Assembly: GCA_945901155.1 (NCBI GenBank)
Contig: CAMDKO010000015.1
Location: forward strand, 1-41,329
From: Pedobacter schmidteae
GTDB lineage: Bacteria; Bacteroidota; Bacteroidia; Sphingobacteriales; Sphingobacteriaceae
Reading direction: 5' to 3'
DNA: 41,329 nucleotides
Made by a program: the position numbers and the translations under genes. The notes below the pieces were generated by a model, which did no database searches, was not told the DNA's origin, and saw only the letters and a list, made by a program, of their open reading frames with translations. Positions 34,426 to 41,329 of this stretch are shown here, one piece after another. Positions within the stretch are counted from its first letter, which is position 1. Each line of letters begins with the position of its first letter.

Positions 34426-34450
34426 TATAAGATTATTTTTTAATTCCAAA
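34422..34450 (-). promoter_or_regulatory. Promoter of the SPFH-RHH operon
   Basis: On the minus strand TTTG (34450-34447), a 17-bp spacer and TATATTTG (34429-34422). The spacer is two bases shorter than at the other promoters in this window but within the range reported for the phylum. The SPFH start lies 28 bp downstream of the -7 element. Confidence 0.65.
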
Positions 34451-34591
34451 TGGTTTTGAATAATTTTTTGGATGAAGCAAAATCATCAGATTTCGATCTG
34501 GTTAGTCGTTCTAGCAAACTGAGCGGGCAATTTATTTAGTGGCTAGGGCGTATAGATTTCAAGTCCAACAATTAATTGGGCTTTAGTGGTT

Positions 34592-35383
34592 TTATAAATA
34601 GGCAGTATTTTTACAATTTTTTAGGAAGTCCGAAATAATATGAAAGATATAATTCTTTCGTTTCATACTTCCTATAAACCGATCCATTCGTTCTATCATT
34701 TTTATTCCTGAGTTTTTACTCACATATCCGGGTAAGCCAAACCGCTTTTTATCTTTCAGGTCGGTGAATTCCCATGGATGAAAATATATATTCAGGTAGC
34801 CATCTTTTTTGTGGGTTTTTTCAGCCAGCCAACTATAAATCCCCAAGGGAAGGTTATGAAAAGATAACCAGAATAGGGGGAATCGTACCCACGGACTAAC
34901 AGACGATGGGATTTGCCATACACCAGCTTCCTTAAATCGTGCTCTTGGTTCTGCTAAATTATTGTACCGACCTGGTAACCAAGTTGGATTGATCGAAGAA
35001 TTGTATAAATAGCCCGCTTTTCTTACTTCATTCTCATCAATAGGTTTCATCCTAGGCATCCTAAATCCGGCAATCTGCTGCCCAGAGATCTCTTGCAGTG
35101 CTTTTTTGGAAGTTGCAAGGTGTTCTATTTTAAAGGTGGAATGGTAATAACTATGCGATGCTAATTCATGGCCACCGCTGATTATACGTTTGATAACTTC
35201 TGGTGCATTTTGTGCAAAGACTACCGTACTGAAAAAGGTAGCTTTTACCCTATGCTTTTCTAGAATATCGAGAATATGATTTGTACCACTGATGGATATA
35301 TTTATCTGATCTTGATAATCTATTTCTTTTCCATATTCAAGAGGCATATCAAACTCCTCAATATCAAAACTAAGAAGGATCAT
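34592..35383 (-). CDS. Polysaccharide deacetylase (NodB-like)
   Basis: A 263-residue carbohydrate esterase of family 4 type. The N-terminus LLSFDIEEFD holds the catalytic Asp and a neighbouring acid; the zinc triad is SHSYYH; a further motif is GFRMPRMK. The WLPGRYNN region and the C-terminal IYFHPWEF (with catalytic His) resemble the DUF3473-type deacetylases found beside exopolysaccharide or exosortase loci. No signal peptide. It overlaps the upstream glycosyltransferase by 14 bp, so both act on one lipid-linked or surface sugar (inference). Confidence 0.85.
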   Translation of the reverse strand: MILLSFDIEEFDMPLEYGKEIDYQDQINISISGTNHILDILEKHRVKATFFSTVVFAQNAPEVIKRIISGGHELASHSYYHSTFKIEHLATSKKALQEISGQQIAGFRMPRMKPIDENEVRKAGYLYNSSINPTWLPGRYNNLAEPRARFKEAGVWQIPSSVSPWVRFPLFWLSFHNLPLGIYSWLAEKTHKKDGYLNIYFHPWEFTDLKDKKRFGLPGYVSKNSGIKMIERMDRFIGSMKRKNYIFHIISDFLKNCKNTAYL

Positions 35384-36323
35384 TGCTTTGTTCTTTAATA
35401 TTTGTAGAACGAATGATATAATTAGGTCTATTCTTTACCTGCATGAACATTTTACCAATATAGATTCCGATGATTCCTAAAATGGTCAGTTGTAATCCAC
35501 CAAAAAATACGATAGTCATAATGATAGATGTCCAGCCGGTAACTACTTTTCCGGTGAGAAAAGCATGTATCGCAAAGGGCATATATAGAATAGATAGCAA
35601 TGAGAATGTAAAACCAAGATAGATGGCTGCATAAAGGGGTTTGATAGAAAATGATGTTACACCCTGGAGTGCAAATTTGATCATTTTCTGGACACTGTAT
35701 TTGCTTTTTCCACTATGTCTGGCGTTAGGCATGAACATTATTGAGGTTTGTTTAAAACCTATCCATTTGAATAAACCTCTCAAAAATGGCTCATTCTCAT
35801 GAAAATTTCGGATCACTGATAATACCTTGCTGTCAAGTAATCTGAAATCTGCTGATCCTATTTCTAGTTCAACATTTGAAAGGCCGTTTAATGTTTTATA
35901 GAAAAGCCTCGAAGATAGTTGTTTACCCAGCGGTAGTTTTTTATCTTCTAAACGAATAGTGTAAACCACTTCAAATCCTTCTTCCCATTTTGCTAATAAT
36001 TCAGGAATGAGGCCTGGAGGGTGCTGTAGGTCGCAATCCATGCTGATGACACAATTCCCTTTTGCATAGTCTAAGCCAGCTTTTAATGCTAGCTGATGAC
36101 CAAAATTTCGTGAAAACTCAATGAAAAATATGTTATTATTAGTTGAAATGAGCGCTTCAATGATTTCCATTGTATTATCTGTGCAGCCATCGGCTACAAG
36201 GATAATTTCGTAAGAGTATTTTAGCTTGCTGAAAACTTCGCCAAGTTCTGAACATATTTTGACTATGTTTTCTGACTCATTAAATGCCGGTATAACTACG
36301 GAAACTAACTTATTCGGTACCAT
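35370..36323 (-). CDS. Polyprenyl-phosphate glycosyltransferase (DPM1/GtrB-like)
   Basis: A 317-residue family-2 transferase with VSVVIPAFNESENI, VADGCTDNT, FSRNFGHQLALKAGLDYA, MDCDLQHPP as the DxD-like motif, and two C-terminal membrane helices (about 234-257 and 269-297). This is the layout of enzymes that move glucose, mannose or similar sugars to undecaprenyl phosphate. It overlaps the deacetylase gene. A near-palindrome TGTGAGC-TG-GCTCGCA lies at 36368-36383, 45 bp upstream of its start. Confidence 0.88.
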   Translation of the reverse strand: MVPNKLVSVVIPAFNESENIVKICSELGEVFSKLKYSYEIILVADGCTDNTMEIIEALISTNNNIFFIEFSRNFGHQLALKAGLDYAKGNCVISMDCDLQHPPGLIPELLAKWEEGFEVVYTIRLEDKKLPLGKQLSSRLFYKTLNGLSNVELEIGSADFRLLDSKVLSVIRNFHENEPFLRGLFKWIGFKQTSIMFMPNARHSGKSKYSVQKMIKFALQGVTSFSIKPLYAAIYLGFTFSLLSILYMPFAIHAFLTGKVVTGWTSIIMTIVFFGGLQLTILGIIGIYIGKMFMQVKNRPNYIIRSTNIKEQSNDPS

Positions 36324-36561
36324 AGTTTTTGTAATGCTTAATGTTTAATAGTGACATGTAATAAATTTGTGAGCTGGCTCGCAATAAGGCAAAGGTTTAA
36401 TTGTAATTAAAATATTACATCTCTAAAATAGAAATATTTTAATAATTCAGATAAAAAAATAAATAAAATTTGATTGAATTCAGAAAAAAGATTTCCTTAT
36501 TTTTTAGTTGCTGATACTAAAATTCAAGTATATCAAACATGCTATAGAGCATATTACATCA

Positions 36562-37401
36562 TCAAGCTATTCCGTCTAGCATGTGTACCAAAATGGGCTC
36601 ACATTTTTCTTTGCAGCAGGGATAATAATAGCCATGCTTCCATTGTTCTGATTTTGGAGACTGGCCCCACCAGAATTCTGCCATAGCAATTGGTTTCATT
36701 TTATGTTGAAAAGCATATTGAAGTAGTTTGGGTCCGGCACATTCTCCGGCACCCGCAGGTGGATTTTTATAAGAAGCTTTAGTAAAAAGCTCGTTCAAAC
36801 TCTTTTCTTCGCCAAGTTGATTCAAAAAATGATAATGATTGAATAATTCCTGCTGCAAGCCGTTTGAGAGTTTTCTTCTTGTAGTTTTGAGGATACTGAT
36901 TCGATCCAGATAGCCCTCCAGCCTATATTCACCTTCTTCAGAAATTTCCTGATTCATTGTGTTGAGTTCAGCCATTCCTCGGTTTAAAAAGTTGTTTTCT
37001 GTTAGGCTGTCGAAAACCGGAGGAACAAATTTAGCATGGTGATTAGCACCTCCAAGTTTTCCTGAAAAAGCAGCTAGATAACCTATTTCATTTCGAGGAG
37101 TTTTAACTACTAGAACTCCAAACATCTTACCAATTACAGTTCCTTTTTGTGATGCATTTAAACCAAAGTTATGAATCCAGTCTTTTTGATTGATCAGATA
37201 ACCTTGTACTTGTTCTGCTGCAATCTTGCATAGAGGATGAGGTTTATCACCATCCAGAAAGGTAAATTGTTCCGACAAGCATTGGGCGCTATCCGGGTCA
37301 TTTAATAAGGTAAAAAGTGGGTCTGAAGTTTCTATGCCGAATAGATTATATGCTTTATTAGGTATTTTTAATGCCTTAAGATCAAAAAATACTTGAAGCA
37401 A
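36562..37401 (-). CDS. Stand-alone N-terminal domain of long RluA-type pseudouridine synthase
   Basis: A 279-residue protein resembling the N-terminal half of the long (about 550-residue) RluA-family proteins of Bacteroidota and some proteobacteria. Visible family features are GYLAAFSGKLGG, GAGECAGPKLLQYAF, AMAEFWWGQSP and HGYYYPCCKEKCEPIL, after which the normal protein continues into the catalytic domain. Here the frame stops with two adjacent TGA codons right after that point, and no HRLDxxTSG catalytic motif follows in any minus frame of the next 240 bp. So the catalytic half is absent. It could be a natural stand-alone domain or a truncated gene. Gap to the upstream redoxin gene is 8 bp. 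Identity comes from memory of the family. Confidence 0.6.
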   Translation of the reverse strand: MLQVFFDLKALKIPNKAYNLFGIETSDPLFTLLNDPDSAQCLSEQFTFLDGDKPHPLCKIAAEQVQGYLINQKDWIHNFGLNASQKGTVIGKMFGVLVVKTPRNEIGYLAAFSGKLGGANHHAKFVPPVFDSLTENNFLNRGMAELNTMNQEISEEGEYRLEGYLDRISILKTTRRKLSNGLQQELFNHYHFLNQLGEEKSLNELFTKASYKNPPAGAGECAGPKLLQYAFQHKMKPIAMAEFWWGQSPKSEQWKHGYYYPCCKEKCEPILVHMLDGIA

Positions 37402-37409
37402 ATATCCAT

Positions 37410-37946
37410 TTAATTTTTACTTAATTCCTGAATTTTTAAAGCAAGCTGATCGAAAGATAAACGATCTGAGTTGTTTTTCCCAACATAACGATATACTTCT
37501 TTACCCTTCGTGTCAAATAAAATGGTAGCAGGATAATGTACAATCTGATTATGAAATTTATAACCATCAGGTATTCCCAGTTGATTGGCTAATTGCGCAT
37601 CGGGATCGCGATAAATTGGAAATTTTTTAAGATCCTCAGCTACTAATTTTCCAGACCAGGCTCTGATTTCAAGCTCAGTATCGGGTTTAATAAATACTTG
37701 CACTACATTTTTCAGTGTTTTTGCTTTACTGAAATATTCCTGAGTATGGCGTATGCAATAGGGACATTCTGTTTTAAGCAGGAAATGAAGGGCAACAAAT
37801 TTGCCTTTTTCTTTGCTTAGCACAAACTCACGATTATCTATTGCTGACCGTAGTTTTATGATTGTCTGAGCCTTAACAAGTACAGGTAGAGATAATAATA
37901 ACACTAGCGTTAATGAGCTGAACTTTATTTTCATACTCTTTTTCAA
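37410..37946 (-). CDS. Exported thioredoxin-fold redoxin (AhpC/TSA-like)
   Basis: 178 residues with a cleavable signal (about 1-26, ending VLVKAQ). The mature part has the redox motif T-E-C-P-Y-C (about 60-65), a cis-Pro in HYPATILF, and a DTKGKEVYRY hairpin: the pattern of periplasmic TlpA/redoxin proteins. It lies 36 bp after the SPFH gene and 8 bp before the RluA-like gene on the same strand, so the three may form one transcript. Confidence 0.8.
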   Translation of the reverse strand: MKKSMKIKFSSLTLVLLLSLPVLVKAQTIIKLRSAIDNREFVLSKEKGKFVALHFLLKTECPYCIRHTQEYFSKAKTLKNVVQVFIKPDTELEIRAWSGKLVAEDLKKFPIYRDPDAQLANQLGIPDGYKFHNQIVHYPATILFDTKGKEVYRYVGKNNSDRLSFDQLALKIQELSKN

Positions 37947-37982
37947 TCTTTTTTCAATTGCTTGATTAATAGCTCATTCAAC

Positions 37983-38888
37983 TTAATTGCCGCCCAAAAT
38001 GATTGGTGAATTCTTGCTGTTTCCCATAATGATTACTTTCGTGTTTGGTGAAAGTGCAATCTCTTTTTGGGCTTTGATCGTTTCGTATTGAAGCTGTTTA
38101 TCACTTAATCCTGTAGACAAGATTCTTTGGTAATCTGCTATACCTTGAGCTTCAACTCTTTTTCGTTCGGCTTCCTGTCTTTCTTTTTGGAGTACAAAAG
38201 TCATTTTCTGGGCGTCTTGCTCAGCGTTGATCTTTGATTCTATGGTGGTTTTAACGGATGGAGGTAAGGTAATATTTCTGACCAGTAATTGTTCCAAATC
38301 AAGTCCGCGTTTTATGAAACTCTTATTGATTGTATTGAATATTTTATTTTGAAATTCATCCCGCTTGCTCGAATAAAGCGCCACAGCATCATAAGAAACT
38401 GCATTATCTCTTATGGCGGTACGTGCTATGGGCCGAACAATCTTATCTAGATAGTCTGTTCCGATGGTACGAAGAATTTCAGGTGCAGCAGAAGGCTTAA
38501 CTTTAAAAAGTACAGAAAGGTCAATAATCACTTCCAAACCATCTGCCGAAAGAACCCTAATGGCATCGTCGCCAGTTTTAGCTCCTTCATCATGTACTCC
38601 GGACATGGTATAATTTTGAGTTTTTACGTCAAAGGTTGTGACCTCCATCATTGGGTTTACAATATTTAAACCACTGTATAAAACATCATTGTTAACTTTT
38701 CCAAAAAGTGCCTTAACGCCAACCTCGCCAGAATCAACCACTTTGAACATAGACAATGATGCACCAGTCAGTACTAATATGATTGCACCAACGCGTGTAA
38801 TAATACTAAACCGTGCTGCCGGTCCATCCTGAGAGGCCATAAAAAAGCTGGCAATAAGGGCAAATATTCCAATGATGATTAAAAACAT
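37983..38888 (-). CDS. SPFH/prohibitin-like membrane protein
   Basis: A 301-residue protein with an N-terminal membrane region (about 1-48) and a SPFH domain (about 50-230): VDSGEVGVKALFGKVNND, the LNIVNPMMEVTTFDVKTQNY strand and the long helix EQDAQKMTFVLQKERQEAERKRVEAQG. This resembles bacterial prohibitin-family proteins more than the HflC or flotillin type. It is the second SPFH protein within 4.5 kb and is not closely related to the first. The first 126 bp upstream show no clear promoter. Confidence 0.9.
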   Translation of the reverse strand: MFLIIIGIFALIASFFMASQDGPAARFSIITRVGAIILVLTGASLSMFKVVDSGEVGVKALFGKVNNDVLYSGLNIVNPMMEVTTFDVKTQNYTMSGVHDEGAKTGDDAIRVLSADGLEVIIDLSVLFKVKPSAAPEILRTIGTDYLDKIVRPIARTAIRDNAVSYDAVALYSSKRDEFQNKIFNTINKSFIKRGLDLEQLLVRNITLPPSVKTTIESKINAEQDAQKMTFVLQKERQEAERKRVEAQGIADYQRILSTGLSDKQLQYETIKAQKEIALSPNTKVIIMGNSKNSPIILGGN

Positions 38889-39014
38889 AATGAGTTATTT
38901 TAGGTTAAATAATTTAAGGTTTAGCACTATTAATTGAAGTAGACGATATCAGAATCAGATCTCAGATTAAATCTTAATATATACGGAAGAATTAAGGTAT
39001 ACATAAAAATTTAT

Positions 39015-39335
39015 TCATGCGAAGGATTCTGTATCATTGAAAAGTATCTTGTATTTTCTCAAAATCCTTTTCCTTGCAAAAAGTAAATAGATAAGACCAG
39101 CAATCCAGCCCAATCCTATAAAACTTATTATCCACATGATCTTTTCTATCAAATTTACCCTGTTTGAATTATAAATTTCCTTTAGCGCCAGTACAATATA
39201 GATCGCCATAAATGGCAAATTTATAAATGTAAAAAGGCTTTGGCCTGATAAATTCAAATACTTACATAAGTATTTTGCAAAAACCAATGTCAGACTAATG
39301 AGAAATACCAGTTTAAATTGGTTTAGACTTTTCAT
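39015..39335 (-). CDS. Small membrane protein with PLDc_N-like C-terminus
   Basis: 106 residues, three or four hydrophobic segments. The C-terminal part with IEKIMWIISFIGLGWIAG followed by IYLLFARKR resembles the two PLDc_N-type proteins at 25119-25555. No catalytic motif. Isolated between the SPFH gene and the DoxX-like pair. Function unknown. Confidence 0.6.
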   Translation of the reverse strand: MKSLNQFKLVFLISLTLVFAKYLCKYLNLSGQSLFTFINLPFMAIYIVLALKEIYNSNRVNLIEKIMWIISFIGLGWIAGLIYLLFARKRILRKYKILFNDTESFA

Positions 39336-39415
39336 TTTATTTTCCGTCTTGAATTTAAATCTTTTTTATAGTTTATTGACATGAATTCTTAAATACTTTT
39401 TACGTATAAATGCGC

Positions 39416-39757
39416 TTAATGGAGAGCTGAATAGAAAAGGTAACTGTTAATTATGAAGTAGCATAGTGCCGGTAGTGATTGCTGGAAGCTATCTTTGATC
39501 TTCAGCCTGACACCACAGCCAAATAACATTAAGATGGATAATCCTGCAGATGAAATCAATAGAATTGGTTGAATCTGCAGACCAATAATTAACCCTGCTC
39601 CTCCCAGAATCTGCAAAATACTGGTCATTAAAGCGAATTTCTCAAGTCCATAGCGTTTAAATTCATCCTTCATATGACGAGATGTGTAAAAACTTAAACC
39701 ATAAAATAAAAAGGAAAGTGCTGAGAACCAGATAAGGATTAGATCTATTACACTCAT
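39416..39757 (-). CDS. DoxX-like membrane protein (second of a coupled pair)
   Basis: 113 residues, four membrane helices. EFKRYGLEKFALMTSILQILGGAGLIIGL fits the DoxX/DoxD-like pattern, in which a short loop before helix 2 carries a charged K/R-x-Y-G-L motif. It is similar to its neighbour and overlaps it by 4 bp. DoxX-like proteins are often induced by thiol or electrophile stress; no partner oxidoreductase is in the window. Confidence 0.75.
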   Translation of the reverse strand: MSVIDLILIWFSALSFLFYGLSFYTSRHMKDEFKRYGLEKFALMTSILQILGGAGLIIGLQIQPILLISSAGLSILMLFGCGVRLKIKDSFQQSLPALCYFIINSYLFYSALH

Positions 39758-40104
39758 AAAGTAATGAACCCAGCTTGAACTCCGGCAATAAATAAAGAGA
39801 TAATGAGAAGAATAAATGAAGGTATATATTTTGGAATTGGATTTTTAACTTTGAAATGTGCAAGCTGTGCACAAATCATTAAAAAAGCCATTGATAGTGC
39901 AGAATAAAGAACCAGGCCCGGGTACCAGATCCCAGTAATTAATAAGGTAGCCAGTGCTATCTTAGAAGCACCAACAAAGTTTCTGATCAGATCAGGCAGA
40001 CCATATTGCTTAAATTCCAGAACAATATTATCGAATCTGAAGACCCAGACGTAAACTACAGATAATGCAAGCACGATCTGTGCAATAATTACTAAATTTT
40101 CCAT
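39754..40104 (-). CDS. DoxX-like membrane protein (first of a coupled pair)
   Basis: 116 residues, four membrane helices, with EFKQYGLPDLIRNFVGASKIALATLL parallel to its paralogue. The stop codon overlaps the ATG of the second gene. Two perfect dyads lie 49-85 bp upstream, so the pair is probably under a dedicated regulator that is not in the window. Confidence 0.75.
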   Translation of the reverse strand: MENLVIIAQIVLALSVVYVWVFRFDNIVLEFKQYGLPDLIRNFVGASKIALATLLITGIWYPGLVLYSALSMAFLMICAQLAHFKVKNPIPKYIPSFILLIISLFIAGVQAGFITL

Positions 40105-40152
40105 TTTTATATATTAAATTTTCATAGGTCATTTGGCTTTCATGTTATAGTC

Positions 40153-40167
40153 TTTCTGATTCAGAAA
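40153..40167 (-). promoter_or_regulatory. 15-bp perfect palindrome upstream of DoxX pair
   Basis: TTTCTGA-T-TCAGAAA, exact over both arms, 49 bp upstream of the start at 40104. It lies next to a second dyad (40171-40189). Confidence 0.45.
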
Positions 40168-40170
40168 ATA

Positions 40171-40189
40171 ATTACTTGGTATTAGTAAT
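40171..40189 (-). promoter_or_regulatory. HxlR-like dyad upstream of DoxX pair
   Basis: ATTACT-N7-AGTAAT, a perfect 6-bp dyad. On the minus strand it directly follows AATCTTTG (a partial -7 match at 40190-40197), so it would cover the transcription start. TTACT/AGTAA sites are typical of HxlR-family regulators, which often control DoxX genes (recalled knowledge; no regulator is seen here). Confidence 0.45.
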
Positions 40190-40287
40190 GCAAAGATTGA
40201 TGAATAGTTTTAGCATTATTTTGATTGAAGGTAAATATATACATGAAAATTAATATTCATCAATTAATTATTGTGTAATGATTGCCA

Positions 40288-40761
40288 TTAATGGTCATAA
40301 CTCACCACTCTAGAGATCTTCCATTGACCATCTTTTTTATTCCAAATCATTAGAAATTTAAAGGTTCCGACTTCTTCTTTTCCATTCTCAAAATGTCGAA
40401 ACTGATGCGATCCGATCTGTATAGCTCCATAATCTTTTAAAGGGTGTACCTCCAGGCTTTCTTTTACCAATACCCTGCTGAGTTTATTCTCGTTCTTAAA
40501 GGTATTTCCGAAATTTTCAAAAATGGTTTTATAGGGTATGAGTCCGCCATTATCCTGGAACCATTCCAAATCCTTTGTAAACATGGCCTTAAATGTAGCC
40601 ATATCCTGCCTGTTGAAGGCCTCAAATAGGACGCTGTCGGCTCGTTCAATTTCTTTGTATAATTGTAAGGATGTAGGAGCAACCTTCTTTTCTTGTGCGA
40701 TCAAAGTCAGGTTCATTAAATTTATGAATAAGAGAGTTATGAATATGACTTTCAATTTCAT
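40288..40761 (-). CDS. Exported NTF2-like (DUF4440/SnoaL-type) protein
   Basis: 157 residues. A signal peptide (about 1-22, ending LIAQ) is followed by one NTF2-like domain: a helix (EIERADSVLFEAFNRQDMATFKAMF), TKDLEWFQDNGG, then strands to the end (FKFLMIWNKKDGQWKISRVVSYDH). This is the DUF4440 pattern. Function is not known in general. It is unlinked in operon terms to the similar domain at 40937, which ends 175 bp further upstream on the same strand with its own terminator between. Confidence 0.8.
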   Translation of the reverse strand: MKLKVIFITLLFINLMNLTLIAQEKKVAPTSLQLYKEIERADSVLFEAFNRQDMATFKAMFTKDLEWFQDNGGLIPYKTIFENFGNTFKNENKLSRVLVKESLEVHPLKDYGAIQIGSHQFRHFENGKEEVGTFKFLMIWNKKDGQWKISRVVSYDH

Positions 40762-40853
40762 CGTGCTTGTTTTTCTTAGGACTATAAAATCAGACCATTG
40801 TTACTTGGAAATCATCAAGGTGCTCATTGTAATTGGCCTGCTTTTTTAACTGC

Positions 40854-40890
40854 AAAAAAATGGAGTCAGCTGAATGCTGACTCCATTTTT
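40854..40890 (-). terminator. Intrinsic terminator after the last NTF2-like gene
   Basis: Perfect 15-bp stem (40856-40870 with 40876-40890) around loop TGAAT, core TGGAGTCAGC. On the minus strand it ends in a U-run. It starts 47 bp after the gene at 40937. Confidence 0.88.
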
Positions 40891-40936
40891 ATTTTTACTT
40901 TTTAAAAGGCATAGGCCTCTAAATACAATTTCCTAT

Positions 40937-41329
40937 TTACATACTGGGTTTAACCGGCATTGAGCTCACACTCATGTCACGAATACATATATATTTACCA
41001 TCGCGTTTTTCGAACATTGCCATATAATGTCCTTTATCAACCTCTTTGCCAGCAGGATCAGTAGTTGAATAGGTTCCAACCTCAACCGCTTGTTTACCCT
41101 CTGCAAAAATATCAACAACCGTATACGCATATAGCTGACCAGGAGTTTCTTTACTGATACGGTCCGCAATTCTTGCCTTGATTGCTGCTTTCCCAACACT
41201 TGGTATTTCATTAGCATGATAGCTTATTGCATCATCACTATAATAGGCAACGATAGCATCAGCATCTTTTGCCTTATCTCCTGCTGCATAAGCATCCTCC
41301 AATTTCTGAATTTCAACTTTCACAGAATC
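40937..41329 (-). CDS. NTF2-like (SgcJ/DUF4440-type) protein, 5' end outside window
   Basis: At least 130 codons of one NTF2-like domain. The frame stays open to the right edge, so the true start (and perhaps a signal peptide) is not visible; the GTG at 41323 is probably internal. Features: helix with AYAAGDKAKDADAIVAYYSDD, GKAAIKARI, VEVGTYSTTDPAGKEVDKGHYM and KYICIRDMSVSS. This pattern resembles ketosteroid isomerase/SgcJ-like proteins; no catalytic role can be named. A strong terminator follows. Confidence 0.75.
   Translation of the reverse strand, partial: DSVKVEIQKLEDAYAAGDKAKDADAIVAYYSDDAISYHANEIPSVGKAAIKARIADRISKETPGQLYAYTVVDIFAEGKQAVEVGTYSTTDPAGKEVDKGHYMAMFEKRDGKYICIRDMSVSSMPVKPSM

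Noticed and set aside
36474-36686. Plus-strand frame of 70 codons overlapping the RluA-like gene
   Set aside because: Overlaps the antisense end of a real gene and has no recognizable features.
1-41329. tRNA, rRNA, insertion sequence, integrase or replication origin
   Set aside because: I looked on both strands for tRNA T-loops, transposase motifs and DnaA-box clusters and saw none that I could support.

Overview
The window is ordinary, gene-dense chromosome from a member of the Bacteroidota, most likely a Sphingobacteriia-type organism (Pedobacter/Solitalea-like; the genus is a guess). Several things point there: an AT-rich genome, start codons with almost no Shine-Dalgarno signal, promoters of the TTTG-N17..19-TAnnTTTG type, an OmpA with thrombospondin type-3 repeats, the Bacteroidota-style RecG, InfB and S2 proteins, and many lipoproteins and signal peptides. 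I see no tRNA, rRNA, CRISPR array, transposase, integrase or prophage.

Layout. 1-5640: the tail of an HldE/RfaE2-type nucleotidyltransferase, a short-chain acyl-CoA dehydrogenase, a thioredoxin-fold lipoprotein, an M1 metallopeptidase lipoprotein, a small four-helix membrane protein on the minus strand, and a small unknown lipoprotein. 5660-10680: the rimP-nusA-infB translation/transcription operon. It has a textbook Bacteroidota promoter followed at once by a perfect intrinsic-terminator hairpin. 10716-16239: a surface-glycan block with an FkbM methyltransferase facing three family-2-type glycosyltransferases and an MsbA-type ABC exporter. A heptanucleotide microsatellite sits at its promoter-proximal end. 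16373-25122: MeaB GTPase, M24B aminopeptidase P, OmpA, a 45-residue membrane protein, RidA, a RarD-like permease, RecG and an MFS exporter.

25119-32865 (minus strand): two tiny PLDc_N-type membrane proteins, an ABC exporter, then frr, pyrH and nagA. Next comes the ribosomal operon rplM-rpsI-rpsB-tsf, driven by a perfect promoter upstream of rplM. 32865-33370 is gene-free, with imperfect direct repeats and a perfect 15-bp dyad. 33371-41329 (minus strand) is accessory: an SPFH protein coupled to a small ribbon-helix-helix protein, with a dyad over their promoter; a polysaccharide deacetylase with a polyprenyl-phosphate glycosyltransferase; a stand-alone N-terminal domain of the long RluA-type pseudouridine synthases; a secreted redoxin; a second SPFH/prohibitin-like protein; another PLDc_N-like protein; a translationally coupled DoxX-like pair; and two NTF2-like (DUF4440/SnoaL-type) proteins, the last cut by the window end.

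Working together: most of the window is housekeeping (translation initiation, elongation and recycling; UMP synthesis; DNA repair). The variable biology lies in the cell-surface glycan block and in the membrane-stress-like genes at the right end. I see no clear new multi-gene system. The best leads are regulatory or architectural: the promoter-proximal attenuator of rimP-nusA-infB, the self-contained SPFH/RHH unit with its likely operator, the heptamer repeat in the leader of a glycosyltransferase, and the orphan RluA N-terminal domain.
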